This document shows positions 1 through 10,400 of a stretch of DNA of 64,000 nucleotides, piece by piece. The notes beneath the pieces are model-generated. The model had not been told where the DNA came from and did not search any database. It saw only the letters and a list, made by a program, of their open reading frames with translations. Numbering within the stretch: the stretch's first letter is position 1; each line of letters starts with the position of its first letter. Where the stretch lies: the NCBI GenBank assembly GCA_002476495.1, contig DLKL01000007.1:4536-68535 (forward strand). The letters run 5' to 3'. Position numbers and translations under genes: made by a program. The DNA comes from Lachnospiraceae bacterium UBA7589 (GTDB lineage Bacteria > Bacillota > Clostridia > Lachnospirales > Lachnospiraceae).

Positions 1-222
1 AACGCAGATACAAACATCAGCGTTGACGGAACCAAGAGATGCCCTGTAATTTCGATTGACGGCGAAATTATGGGGACTCCTTCGGGAGTCCCCGATTTTT
101 TACATATATCAGAGGATAATTCTTTGAATTTACCTGCGGAAATCCGCAATAATCCGTTGTTTGCCAAAAACTTATCCCTAATACTCCACCTGCACAGGCT
201 GCTATTGCCCAGAAGTAGGTAA
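1..222 (+). CDS. 3' end of an unrecognised reading frame, truncated by the window edge
   Basis: Frame 1 is open from the left edge to a TAA at 220-222. Its first 25 codons have a strong purine-N-pyrimidine pattern, which suggests true coding sequence up to about base 75. A strong terminator hairpin (72-101) then lies inside the same frame, so the codons after it are doubtful. The other two forward frames close at 24-26 and 47-49. I do not recognise the protein. The real stop could be any of the three. Confidence 0.25.
   Translation, partial: NADTNISVDGTKRCPVISIDGEIMGTPSGVPDFLHISEDNSLNLPAEIRNNPLFAKNLSLILHLHRLLLPRSR
72..101 (+). terminator. Intrinsic terminator
   Basis: A perfect 9-bp GC-rich stem (72-80 with 85-93) carries a TTCG tetraloop and is followed by GATTTTTT. 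It ends transcription entering from the left edge. Confidence 0.85.
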
Positions 223-236
223 TTGAATTTTTAAAA

Positions 237-277
237 ACCGTTTTAAGGACTGTTTGGTTCTTAAAACGGTCTTTTTT
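237..277 (+). terminator. Intrinsic terminator
   Basis: An 11-bp perfect inverted repeat (237-247 with 260-270) is followed by CTTTTTT. It isolates the downstream toxin-antitoxin promoter from upstream transcription. Confidence 0.75.
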
Positions 278-290
278 CAATAGTTAGATA

Positions 291-328
291 TTGAAAAAGG
301 ACATAATTATGGTATAATTAGACCATAA
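291..328 (+). promoter_or_regulatory. Promoter and autoregulatory operator of the toxin-antitoxin operon
   Basis: TTGAAA (291-296), 16 nt, then TATAAT (313-318). A perfect 7-bp inverted repeat, TTATGGT (307-313) and ACCATAA (322-328), brackets the -10 box. Phd/YefM antitoxins, alone or with their toxin, typically bind such palindromes to repress their own operon. The sequence shows the promoter and palindrome; binding is inferred. Confidence 0.7.
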
Positions 329-345
329 ACAAGGAGGTGTATACT

Positions 346-606
346 ATGCCACAAATAATTCCAATTAAAGATTTGAAGAATACATCGGAGATATCTGATA
401 TGTGCCATAAGACAGAGAAGCCAATTTATGTTACGAAAAATGGATATGGCGATATGGTAATTATGAGCATTGAGAATTATGAGTCGATAATGAGACAGAT
501 TGCCATGTACAGAGATATAGAGATATCTGAAAAGCAGATAGAGGCAGGACAGCTAAAGGATGCCAGAACAGCACTTAGAGAAACGAGGGCAAAGTATGGC
601 TTATAA
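346..606 (+). CDS. Phd/YefM-family type II antitoxin
   Basis: Small 86-residue protein with the N-terminal Phd/YefM fold signature: a short strand and helix (PIKDLKN), then the YVTKNGYGDMVIMS strand pair and the NYES helix. The C-terminal third is charged and helical, as in toxin-neutralising tails. In this family the N-terminal part binds the operator and the tail wraps the toxin. The ATG at 346 is chosen because AAGGAGG (331-337) lies 8 nt upstream; an in-frame GTG at 337 overlaps that ribosome site. The 3' end overlaps the toxin start by 11 bp, which indicates translational coupling. Confidence 0.85.
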   Translation: MPQIIPIKDLKNTSEISDMCHKTEKPIYVTKNGYGDMVIMSIENYESIMRQIAMYRDIEISEKQIEAGQLKDARTALRETRAKYGL

Positions 607-907
607 ATTAAATGTTACAGACCATGCTGACGAATTACTTGATAATCTTATGTATCATTTGATTTATCGCTTAAAGAATAAACAGGCAGCGAAGCATTTG
701 TTAGATTGTATTGATGTAATCTATGATAGGTTGGAGGTCAATCCTTTTCAATTTGCAGAATGTAGAGATTCATATCTTGCCAAGAAAGGGTATAGAGAAG
801 CAGTTGTGCCACAGGTGAATTATATTATCATTTTTGATGTGAGACATGATCTTGTAAATGTAGTTGGTATTTTCCACCAGTTAGAGAATTATCAAAATAA
901 ATTGTAA
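596..907 (+). CDS. RelE/ParE-family type II toxin
   Basis: 103-residue protein with the RelE/ParE layout: two N-terminal helices (about residues 7-45), then a beta sheet including the GYREAVVPQVNYIIIFDV strands and the VVGIFHQ strand near the C-terminus. RelE members cleave mRNA on the ribosome and ParE members poison gyrase; the sequence alone does not decide between them. The ATG at 596 overlaps the last codons of the antitoxin. An in-frame ATG at 560 lies deep inside the antitoxin gene and is unlikely. The pair is bounded by terminators on both sides, so it is a self-contained cassette. Confidence 0.82.
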   Translation: MAYKLNVTDHADELLDNLMYHLIYRLKNKQAAKHLLDCIDVIYDRLEVNPFQFAECRDSYLAKKGYREAVVPQVNYIIIFDVRHDLVNVVGIFHQLENYQNKL

Positions 908-921
908 TATGCTTGGGGTAG

Positions 922-956
922 ATCAGAGTCAGTCGAAAGGCTGACTCTGATTTTTT
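922..956 (+). terminator. Terminator of the toxin-antitoxin operon
   Basis: An 11-bp perfect stem (922-932 with 941-951) with an 8-nt loop is followed by a T run. Confidence 0.85.
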
Positions 957-1287
957 GGCATCTTTTCGTAGTCGAAAAGATAATTAAGCAGTTCATGCAA
1001 CTTTTTAAGAATAATTTCAAGACAATCTTTACAGAAATTAAGACGAGAGCTAACAGCTAAAGATAAAAGAAAGCTACTGCAAATCCGATGGTTAACAATC
1101 CAAATACTGTATGAGGATGATTGGTCTGAAGTATTGAACGTTCCAATAATTGAGAGACATCTGATACCATGAAATCCACAATGCCTTAGTCTGTTGTATT
1201 GATGTGATTGCTCTACTTTTCGTAGGTAGTAAAAATAATATCCGTGATTTAGAATTATAGCTGAAATTTAATTAATGGAGGGATATT
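957..1287 (+). other. Intergenic region with a short hairpin and a possible gene remnant
   Basis: About 330 bases without a convincing gene. An 8-bp perfect inverted repeat (TCTTTTCG at 961-968, CGAAAAGA at 973-980) is present without a T tail. One forward frame is open from about 984 to a TGA near 1171 but has no start codon or ribosome site. It may be the decayed end of an unidentified gene. The last 20 bases hold the GGAGGG ribosome site of the next gene. Confidence 0.35.
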
Positions 1288-2175
1288 ATGGATAATATGA
1301 CGGCAAAGGTAAGCTGCTTTGCAAGAGCATACCATCACAAAAACAACAGGAATCATATTTTTGATGACAACATGGCAGAAAAGCTGCTGGGAAAGGATTA
1401 TGAGAGGATAGCGCAGAATATGTGGGATGGAATGAGCTTTTTCTTCCCCGGTTTTGAAGGAACACAGGAAGAAGGCTTAAGACTGATTGTGGATAAGCAA
1501 TTATCTCCGTCTGTACTTGCAAGAAGCGCATATTGTGAAGGTATACTTAATAAGGAGAAAGAAACAGGATGCAGGCAATATATTATATTTGCATCAGGTT
1601 ATGATACATTTGCGATGAGAAATACAGATAAAGCTTTTTCCGTATATGAATTGGATCTGCCGGAAATGATTTCTGACAAAATAGAAAGAGTAGAAAAATC
1701 TGTGGGGGAATCAGGTGCAATATATATTCCCTGTAATCTTGCGAAAAAAACGTGGAAGGATAAGCTGACAGAATCAGGATATTCTAAAAATGTAAAATCC
1801 TTTGGAAGCCTGCTTGGAATCAGCTATTATCTTACTAAAACCGAATTTGAAGAGTTTCTGTTGAATGTCAATGACATTATGGCAGAGAAATCGGTAATAT
1901 GCTTTGATTATCCGTCAACAGATGAAAGTAATGTAACAAAGAAAAACCAAATGCTGGCTTCGGGGGCAGGTGAGCAGATGAAAGCAATGTATTCATATTC
2001 GGAAATGAAATTGCTTTTGCAAAATTGTGGTTTCGATTTATCAGAGCATCTGGATGACATGGAAGTAACAAAACGATATTTTGCGGAGTATAACAAGTGT
2101 AATCCGGGCAATCAGATGCAGGCTCCAATGGGGGTTGCTTATGTAAAGGCAACAAAAAAGTGCCTGCCTGCATGA
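1288..2175 (+). CDS. LCM-family (leucine carboxyl / polyketide-type) SAM-dependent O-methyltransferase
   Basis: 295 residues. The pattern is that of the LCM/PPM family: an Arg-rich YCEGIL segment at about residues 80-90, then QYIIFASGYDTFAMR, in which the SAM-binding loop has GYDT in place of the more usual G.G. This is followed by the acidic VYELDLPE strand and a GISYYL block. Bacterial members methylate small carboxyl or hydroxyl substrates; no substrate can be read from the context. It has its own ribosome site (GGAGGG, 7 nt upstream) and stands alone in an accessory-looking stretch between the toxin-antitoxin cassette and a metal transporter. I am confident of the family and not of the function. 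Confidence 0.75.
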   Translation: MDNMTAKVSCFARAYHHKNNRNHIFDDNMAEKLLGKDYERIAQNMWDGMSFFFPGFEGTQEEGLRLIVDKQLSPSVLARSAYCEGILNKEKETGCRQYIIFASGYDTFAMRNTDKAFSVYELDLPEMISDKIERVEKSVGESGAIYIPCNLAKKTWKDKLTESGYSKNVKSFGSLLGISYYLTKTEFEEFLLNVNDIMAEKSVICFDYPSTDESNVTKKNQMLASGAGEQMKAMYSYSEMKLLLQNCGFDLSEHLDDMEVTKRYFAEYNKCNPGNQMQAPMGVAYVKATKKCLPA

Positions 2176-2322
2176 CCGAAGTGAGTATGTCCTATGTCAT
2201 GCCCTACATTATAACAGACGCAGGAATAATTTTAAAATAATTTGGAAATCTGATTGTATCGGTGGTAAGGCTTGCGCCGGGTAGAATTTTTATGTTATTC
2301 TTACACAAAGAAGAAATGTGAA

Positions 2323-2409
2323 ATGATAAACTGTTACAGCATTGGAGTCAGAATGTGTGTGGCAGGAATTGTAAGATATGAAGGCGTGACGGAGAATGAG
2401 CAGGTATGA
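2323..2409 (+). CDS. Possible 28-codon leader ORF coupled to the CDF transporter
   Basis: ATG at 2323 opens a 28-codon frame with two cysteines. It ends in a TGA overlapping the transporter's ATG (ATGA, 2406-2409). The frame stays open upstream to about 2269, so it may instead be a gene remnant. The ribosome site is weak. The case for a real peptide rests only on the stop/start overlap. Confidence 0.25.
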   Translation: MINCYSIGVRMCVAGIVRYEGVTENEQV

Positions 2410-3296
2410 AAAAAGATAAATTACACATAGAAAAGAGAATATTGCAACTATCCTTTCTTGGCAGCGTTTTATTTATTCTGGCTGAGGCAATAATGGCAGC
2501 AATTACACATTCCCACTCAATTTTGACAGATTGTCTGTTTGATGCGGCAGACCTGGTAATGATAGGTCCGTTTCTTGTATTGATTCCTTTGCTCTACAAG
2601 CCGGTAACAGAGAAGCACCCATACGGGTATGCTCAGGTTGAATCATTGTTTTTACTTGTAAAATACAGTGTATTGCTGGCAATAACCTGTAATCTGATGA
2701 TTGAAAATATTAAGCTGCTTCTCCATGGGGGACATAATGTAGATGCCGGAAGTATAGCTGTATTTGAGCTGATTGTATGCATGGGATGTCTTGGAATGTA
2801 TATAATACTGAATCATTACAGCAAAAAATACGAATCAACAACAATCAGGGCAGAGCTATATATGTGGAAGCTTGACATAGTAAGCAGTATGGGAGTGGCT
2901 ATTGCCTTTGCGGTGCAGACCATACTCCTTAGAACAACTCTAAGCTTTCTTGCTCCTTATATAGATCCTTTAGTCGCAGTTGTAATGGCATTGCTTCTGA
3001 TAAAGGAACCTCTGAAGGTGATATTTCAAAGCATAAAAAGCCTGATATTGTTTGCTCCGGAGGAAGAGGTGCTGGACCAGATTCGTTCTATTGTGGACAG
3101 GCATATGAAGGATTATACTTATGAGGTTACATTTCTGGATGTGATTCAGACAGGAAGAAAGCTGTGGGTGGAGGTTTATATCGGCAATGAGACAGATGTA
3201 ATACATATCAGTGTTTTGCACCGTGTCCGTGATGAAATTAAACAGGAGCTACGACATAAATATGATCAGGTATATATAGAGATTATTCCTGATTAG
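2406..3296 (+). CDS. Cation diffusion facilitator (CDF) metal efflux transporter
   Basis: 296-residue polytopic membrane protein of the CDF family, which exports divalent metals in exchange for protons. It shows the usual N-terminal six-helix membrane domain. The metal-site pair in helix 2 is D42 and D46 (TDCLFDAAD) and the HPYGY signature is at 71-75. A cytoplasmic alpha/beta domain occupies about residues 215-296. In helix 5 the usual HxxxD pair reads M153...D157, so the zinc-selective histidine is replaced by methionine. Metal specificity is therefore open. Starting at 2406, the gene has only a loose GGAG upstream and may rely on coupling to the short upstream frame. Confidence 0.85.
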   Translation: MKKDKLHIEKRILQLSFLGSVLFILAEAIMAAITHSHSILTDCLFDAADLVMIGPFLVLIPLLYKPVTEKHPYGYAQVESLFLLVKYSVLLAITCNLMIENIKLLLHGGHNVDAGSIAVFELIVCMGCLGMYIILNHYSKKYESTTIRAELYMWKLDIVSSMGVAIAFAVQTILLRTTLSFLAPYIDPLVAVVMALLLIKEPLKVIFQSIKSLILFAPEEEVLDQIRSIVDRHMKDYTYEVTFLDVIQTGRKLWVEVYIGNETDVIHISVLHRVRDEIKQELRHKYDQVYIEIIPD

Positions 3297-3318
3297 AGAT
3301 TAATAATATAATATATTC

Positions 3319-3370
3319 TTGACATATAAACGACCGTTTACTATAATTTGATAGTAAACGGTCGTTTATA
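3319..3370 (+). promoter_or_regulatory. Promoter embedded in a long perfect palindrome (TetR-type operator)
   Basis: TTGACA (3319-3324), 17 nt, then TATAAT (3342-3347) is a near-consensus promoter. A perfect inverted repeat with 20-bp arms (3325-3344 and 3351-3370, 6-bp centre) fills the spacer, the -10 box and the start region. Each arm also holds the near-palindrome TAAACGACCGTTTA, so two regulator dimers could bind. The form is typical of TetR/AcrR repression. No regulator gene lies beside it. Confidence 0.75.
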
Positions 3371-3406
3371 TTTAAAAATGCATAGAAGATGTGAGGTGAA
3401 TTTTAT

Positions 3407-4165
3407 ATGATAGCTATGGAAAATGACTGGTATAAAAAAATTTGGACAATGGATATTAAGAATAATTCATGGGTGGAGGATACAAAAAGACAGGTGGATT
3501 TTCTTATTGACAAATTAAATTTGCAGGGCAATGAGAGAATACTGGATCTGGCATGTGGCTTCGGACGCCATTCACTGGAGCTGGCACGCAGAGGGTATAG
3601 TGTAATGGGAGTGGATATTACACCGGAATATATTGAATATGCAGCCAGAGAGGCAGAAAAGGAGGGTCTTAATGCAAGGTTTGTATGCATGGATATTCGA
3701 AAGGCAGACTTTCCGGGTGAATTTGATGTAGTTATTAATATGGCAGACGGTGCTGTGGGATATCTGGAAAATGATATTGAAAATATGAAAATTTTTCAGG
3801 TGGTGTCAAAAGCATTAAAAAAGGGAGGTAAGCATTTCATGGATATTATGAATGGTGATTATGCCAGGACCCACTTTCCCTGCAAAATGTGGGATGCAGG
3901 GGAAAACAGCCTTACCTTATCCGAATTTGAATGGGATGCAAAAAGAAAAACCTTAATATACGGACAAAAGGATTATCTGTATAACAGGCAGCTTACCAGA
4001 CCGGAAATTACCGAGGGAAATCCCATAAGGCTGTATTCTCTTAACGAGATAGAAGATATTTTATCAGCTGTGGGAATGAAGGTGTATGACACTTATTCTG
4101 ATTTTAATGGTGCAATGTCTTCAGATAACAGAATCCAGCTTATGGTCTGCTCAAAAAAGGAGTAG
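3407..4165 (+). CDS. Class I SAM-dependent methyltransferase
   Basis: 252 residues with a clear Rossmann-type methyltransferase core: motif I ILDLACGFGRHSLEL at about 45-60, the acidic GVDIT that binds the SAM ribose, and FDVVINM for motif IV. A C-terminal cap domain (about 145-252) includes LYSLNEIEDILSAVG, seen in many small-molecule methyltransferases. The substrate is unknown. GAGGTGA about 8 nt upstream supports the ATG at 3407; an ATG at 3416 is the alternative. It is the only gene between the palindromic operator and the giant surface protein, so it is the likely regulated target of that operator. Confidence 0.8.
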   Translation: MIAMENDWYKKIWTMDIKNNSWVEDTKRQVDFLIDKLNLQGNERILDLACGFGRHSLELARRGYSVMGVDITPEYIEYAAREAEKEGLNARFVCMDIRKADFPGEFDVVINMADGAVGYLENDIENMKIFQVVSKALKKGGKHFMDIMNGDYARTHFPCKMWDAGENSLTLSEFEWDAKRKTLIYGQKDYLYNRQLTRPEITEGNPIRLYSLNEIEDILSAVGMKVYDTYSDFNGAMSSDNRIQLMVCSKKE

Positions 4166-4239
4166 CACATAAAAATATAAAAGAATGGAAAAGATTTAGA
4201 AAAAACATTAAAAGGCATAGACAAAATATCCGCTATTGA

Positions 4240-4268
4240 TTGGAAAAATGCAAGGCTTATGTTATAAT
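4240..4268 (+). promoter_or_regulatory. Promoter of the giant surface protein gene
   Basis: TTGGAA (4240-4245), 17 nt, then TATAAT (4263-4268) with an extended TGT. Initiation near 4275 leaves a leader of about 135 nt before the start codon. I do not recognise a riboswitch in that leader. Confidence 0.6.
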
Positions 4269-4410
4269 TGAAATGATTGTACATTACATTTTGAATTAAC
4301 GGCAGGAAGTCAGCCGGTTCAGAGTAATTGGAAGTCAAGAAAATGTGAATATATGACGGAAACAGTATTTTGTTATATACAATATAAGCTTTTTATTTAG
4401 GGGGTATTTT

Positions 4411-7400
4411 ATGAAAAAAGGATTTAAAAAGGTAATTGCATTTTTGATGTGTATTCTGTTGCTTCTTACTACGGTATGGAGCGATGGAATAAGACTGTTT
4501 GCCGAGGGGGAGGAGCAGACGGGAGGTGAGCCTGCTGAACAGGCCTTTTCCGACATTGTAACCGGTTCGTCAATATCGAAAACTATGGATATTAAGATGA
4601 CAGATTCCCTCAAGGTGATTTTATCGTTCAAGCTTCCTGATGATACTGCCGACTGGAGCTTAGATGATAATTATACTTACAGGTATGATATTAATGCAAT
4701 AGAAGCTGTTAAGGACGGAGAAAGCCAGGGAAGGGCTGCATTGATTGCCCAGACATCTACTACAGAGCCTTTGCCTGTTGTTATGGACGGTGTTAAGGTT
4801 GGTACATATACAATAGTAAACGGAGTTGTTCATATAAGTTTTAAGGACGGACTTGATTATCTTCGCAATTCAGAGATAAGCCGTGTAGGAACCTTTGAAT
4901 TCCAATGTGGATTAAGGGAAGAAGCCTTTGATAATCAGAGCGGTACCTACACACTTAAGTTTTCTACTGATACCAATGTAGTTAATCCAACTATTACAAC
5001 CCAGGACAAGGATGTTGTAAAAGGTGGTGTAACAATAGAAAAATCGGCCGCAGTATTTGATGAAGATACTAAAACTGCAAGATATACAATTACCGTCAAT
5101 AATATAAGCGGAGGAGTAATAAGTAATCTTGTAGTTTCTGACAGCATGGGCTCATATCTTTCTTATGACAGTATAGAAACAGCCGGTATAACTGTAGATG
5201 ACAGTGATTTACAGAATATTACATTTACCATGTCATCAGTGCCGGAGGGAGAGACAAGCTTTACATATACATGTAAGGTAAGTGATGGTGCTTTTTTAAA
5301 TGCAAATTCTTCCAACGGAAGCAGCAAGGGATTAAATAACAGCATAACTGCGTCAATAGATAACAAGCCTATATATGTTGATAATAATAATAAGACAAAG
5401 CAGGATACTTCTTTTTCAATTAAGAAGGATATTGTAACCAAGAAAGCAGCGGCTGCAGGAGACAGGCGCGTAAAATGGACTATAACAATTAATAAGGGTG
5501 ATACTGCGTTTGACCTTAAGGGTTATACTTTTTCTGATTCCATGGAAGCAGGAATGGATATAGATGGCTCTGCCATATCAGTGACAGGAGATAATCAAAG
5601 TGTTGTCATGGGATTGAAGGATGCAATTATCAACAAACAGGATTATTCATTCCCCGACGGTACAACAGGTGAATATGTAATTACATATGAAACTGAGGTA
5701 ACCGCTTCTGCAGGAGTAAAGTCATATACCAATACAGCAACTGTGTCAAATGGTACATATACGGATACTGCAAAAGCCACATCCCCGAAGGTGGGCAATG
5801 CCATATGCAGCAAAACACCAGGAACTCCTGCCGTTGATGAGAATACAGGAAGTGCCACTGAAGGAGAGCTTATTATTCCGTGGACAACAGTTATAGATGT
5901 TCCGGATTATATTACAACTCTGAGTTATAAAGATTATATGAATAACTGGTATGGTGAGAATGGACTTGGCTTTGTAGAAGAAGGAGGAAGTGTATTTACA
6001 ATTACCGGTCAGGATGGAAATGCGCTTTCAATGGGAAGTGATTATACCGTATCAGGCAGTGGGCTTGAACGTACAATTCAATTTACAAATGACGGAATTG
6101 ATAAGATAAAAGGTAAAAAAATTAACATTACCTATAGTACTGTTGGAAATTACAGCTCGAGAGAGTATGAGGATAATAACAGTAAATATACTAACAGATA
6201 TATCCTGTATTACGATTCAGAGAAAGAGGAGGGAAGTGCCCAGATAGATGTTCCAAAGAACAAGCCACGCACACCGGACAGCTTCATTGAAAAGGTTGTT
6301 GATTCTGTTGATAAAAAGAATCACACCATTACATGGAAGATAACCGTAAAGGCCGATGAGGATACCCCGATATCAGACCTTGTTCTTGTTGATGAAATTG
6401 AAGATATGTCATATTGGGGATATAAAGGTATAAAATCCGATGAAGCATATGTGTATATTAAAGACAGCTCATATATGGAATACAGATACCCGATGGATGT
6501 AAAAGATATAAGCAGCGGCGGTAATACAAAATATCGGTTTACCGTAGATTTTTCAAATCCGTCATATCAGCTTGATAATATACAGGTATGGGGAAATCCG
6601 CAAGACAGGCTTAATAAAGATAGCTTTACCGGGGAAGTCTCCATATATTATACAACCCGGGTAGCAGGAAACAGACTATTGTATAATAATACTTCAACAT
6701 ATACTAACAGTGTTAACGCTACCGCTGATATTAATAATGTTGTAGTAACTGATTCTGACAGTGCATCAAGGGAGCTTACCGTTGAAGTCCTTTCCAAGAA
6801 TTGTGAGCAGAATCTCTCAGATGGTGTAAATGTACTCACATATACTATTAAGGTGAATCCTGACGGAGAAAAGCTTAATCCTGATCAAAATATGAATTAT
6901 TATCTGGTAGAGGATTCCATGCCTTCAAATCAGATATGGATTAATGATGCCTCAAAAACCATTCTTACCAATGCTGATACTAAAGAAGTATTAACCAGAG
7001 TGGATACTGCTGACGAGGTAATTTCGGCACCTGCGGGAAGTAATGTATATCACATCAGTTATATTGATAACATGCTGACATTTACTGTCCCTGATGCTAT
7101 ACCTATAAACATAACCTATAAGGTGACAATGTTAAGTGATGCTGCCGAAGGAAACAAGACTTATGTAAATACAGTCCAGCTTGCAAAGCCATATGTAAGC
7201 AACAAATCATATGTTGAAAACAGCCAGAAAAGACATGTGTCATCTTCTTCAATGACAATGGTCGGAACAAGGCTTTTTGAGACAAGTAAGGTGGATGCAA
7301 CCAATACGACAAAGTATCTTTCCGGAGCAAAGTTTGAAGCTGTTGAGTATGTTTATGATTCAGCCTCCGATGTATGGGCTTTGTCAGGAAATGTATTTGA

Positions 7401-10400
7401 GGTTACAACAGACAGTACAGGAAGAATGTGGGATGAAAAATATGTTCCTACAGGAAGCTCCCAGCCTGATTCAAAAATTCAGAAGAATAATTATTATGTA
7501 ATAAGGGAAACAGATGCTCCTTATGGCTATGAAATATCTGATCAGGTATACAAGGTTATTGTTGTCGATTCCCAGACTATAGCAGTTAATGCCCTTAATA
7601 AACTTCCACAGGATGTGTATAGAATAACTGCAGGTACTGAACTCATTTTTTCGGATATGCCAAGCCGGGTACTTCCTGAGAATGAGCTTATAATTAATAA
7701 GAATTATTATATGGCAGACGGAGTAACAGCCGCCACACCGGCTTCTAATGCCCTGCTGCAGGTATTTGAAGGAAATCTTACCCTGAATCAGTGTGAGAGT
7801 GGAAAATTTACTCCGTTTAATACCGGAGTCATAGAAGGAAATTTTACATATCAGAATGCTGATAATAAGATTATACTGAAGGAAATTCCTGATGGAACTT
7901 ATACTGTATTTGAAAAATCGGCACCGGATGGCTATGACAGATTAAACAGAGTATATCATTTTACCGTTACAGATCATAAGATATCCTGGGAGGGAGAACC
8001 GGGAGAATATAAGCCGGATGCAATTGAAATAAAGAATGTCCAGACCTTTGACAACAGTATAATAATAAACAAGAGATATTTTGGAGCAAAGGATACAGAA
8101 AAGAACAGTCCGTTGACAAATATCCATAAAAAGGCAGAATTTACCTGTACAATGACTCATGAATTAGATGAGACAGGGGCATATGTTCCTGTTTCAGGCG
8201 TAAAAAATGTAATGACAACACAGGATGGATTTACTTATGCTATCTATAAGCTCAGTGCCGGTAAATATTTAATTGAGGAAAGTGCTGCAGATATTTATAT
8301 ACCTGATGTTCTTCTTCCTCTTACTGTTGAGATATCGGCTAACGGTATAGTTAAGATATATGACAATAACGGTAGTGAGATATCCTACAATCTCGGCTCA
8401 AATATGCTTCATCGTAAGCTCACTCTTGATAATGTTATAAGGGATAACAGCTTTGTTATCAGAAAAACATACTATGACAAGGACGGTAATATAATAGAGG
8501 CAAATACTATTCCTGAAACAGGTACAGGAAGACAAAAGGTAGAATTTACATTATATAAATGGAAAGGCTCCGGAGATAAGCTTCAAAAGGTTAATTATGT
8601 GAACACTGTTTCGGGTACTGACTATGAGGTATATAAGCTGGATAAGGCTATTGTTAACGGAGATTACGATCAATATGTATGGAATAATATTGAGCCGGGA
8701 TATTATATGGCAGAGGAATCCCTGAAAAGTCAGGATACATCTGATTATGAGGCCTTACAAAGCGTATACTTTTATGTAGATGATGAATACAGGGTGCATG
8801 TTAATAATGAACAGACAGGGTCTTATGACAATATGGCAGCTGTTGTAAACAGAGAGGTGGATGGAGCTGTGTGCAGATTTTATCTGCAAAAGGCAATTGC
8901 CAATCAGTCCGGAACCGGCGAGACGCTAATTACAACAGAACCTTCTGATATAGGATTTACACTTACAAATACAAGCAATGGGCAGAACATACCATTTACA
9001 TTTAACAGTGCCAAGCAGCGATGGGAGGCTGTGGGACTTCAGGCCGGTGAATATACAGTTGAAGAAACCGCTGTAAGGGAAGGCTATGAGCCGGCGGAGA
9101 TAATAAGCTTTGAAATTGGAGACAGGCAGGATGGCTCCGGAATAGAGATAAAGAATATTAAATACGGAACAGAGCCTGTCAGCGAAGACACAAGTGATTT
9201 CAGAACATCCATGGTGGCTGAGGATGGCATGGAAACTATGGTTGCTACATTAATTAACAGACCGGTTTCCAATTCACTTACGCTTAATAAGCTTTATTTG
9301 CAACCGGGTAAGACAAGCCCTGCGGTTCATAATACAAACGCAGAATTTGTTGTTTTCAGGGTAAATGGCAGCAGTCTCACAAAGGTTGGAACTATGTCTA
9401 CATTGGACGGAAATACTTATACAATGGAGAAATTCGATCCGGGAGAATATGTAGTTAAGGAAACCTATGTACCTGAAGGCTTCACAGGGGCAGCAGATAT
9501 AAGCTTTACCGTTTCTGATGACTTTAAACTTACAGTCAATGCGCCTGGGGCTGTCTCCGGTCTTGATGCCACTGTTCAGACAGACAATGTCCTTTCAAAC
9601 AGAATTAGGATTACTAAAAAATATACATATATGAATGGAACCGAGGTTACGGATGCTGACAGGACAGACTTCCTTAGCGAAACAGAATTCAAATTGTATG
9701 ACAGCCAGAACCGGGAAGTATCCGGAAAGCTTTCATTTACCAATGGTGTAATCGAAGTGAAAGATATCTCTCAGGGAGCTTACACAATTAGGGAAACCGG
9801 TACTCCTTCCGGCTTTAGTCCGGCAGCTGATATCAGTCTTGTTGTAGGCGCAGATGGAAATATAAGTGTTGCTTATCAGGGAACACGAAGCGATTTTTCA
9901 TCTATATACGGCAATAACAGTGCAGATGTTTCAGCTACCCTGTACAACAGGCAGCTTACAAATGAACTGACTGTGCAAAAGCAATATTATAAGCCTGATG
10001 GAGTTACACCGATACCTTTAAACAGTATAACCCAGTTTGCTGTATTTACAATTTCGAGAACAGATAATGCCGAAATTACAGGAATGAATGCTTCGGTCAG
10101 CCAGCGAAACGGAAAATACATTTTTTCCAATCTTGTTCCCGGGGAATATAAGCTGACAGAAACAGCACCGGAGGGATTCAGACCGGTAAGTGAGATTGTT
10201 TTTACGGTTGATAAGCATGGAAATATAATATGGCCGTCTACAAGTCCTGCCGGATGGTCTCTTGGGGGCACAAATAATAGTCATAATGTATCAGTGAAAG
10301 CTTATAACAGCAAGCTTCCAAACGAATTAAAGCTTAAAAAGAACTATTATGACGAGGAAGGAAACGAAGTAGTTCCCGATGACAGCGATCCTTCCAATAT

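Noticed and set aside
68..280. 70-codon minus-strand frame with a hydrophobic middle
   Set aside because: Both of its ends lie in terminator hairpins and no ribosome site precedes it. It is best explained as antisense to intergenic DNA.
4269..4410. Riboswitch (c-di-GMP type) in the adhesin leader
   Set aside because: The leader is long, but I could not match a conserved riboswitch core.
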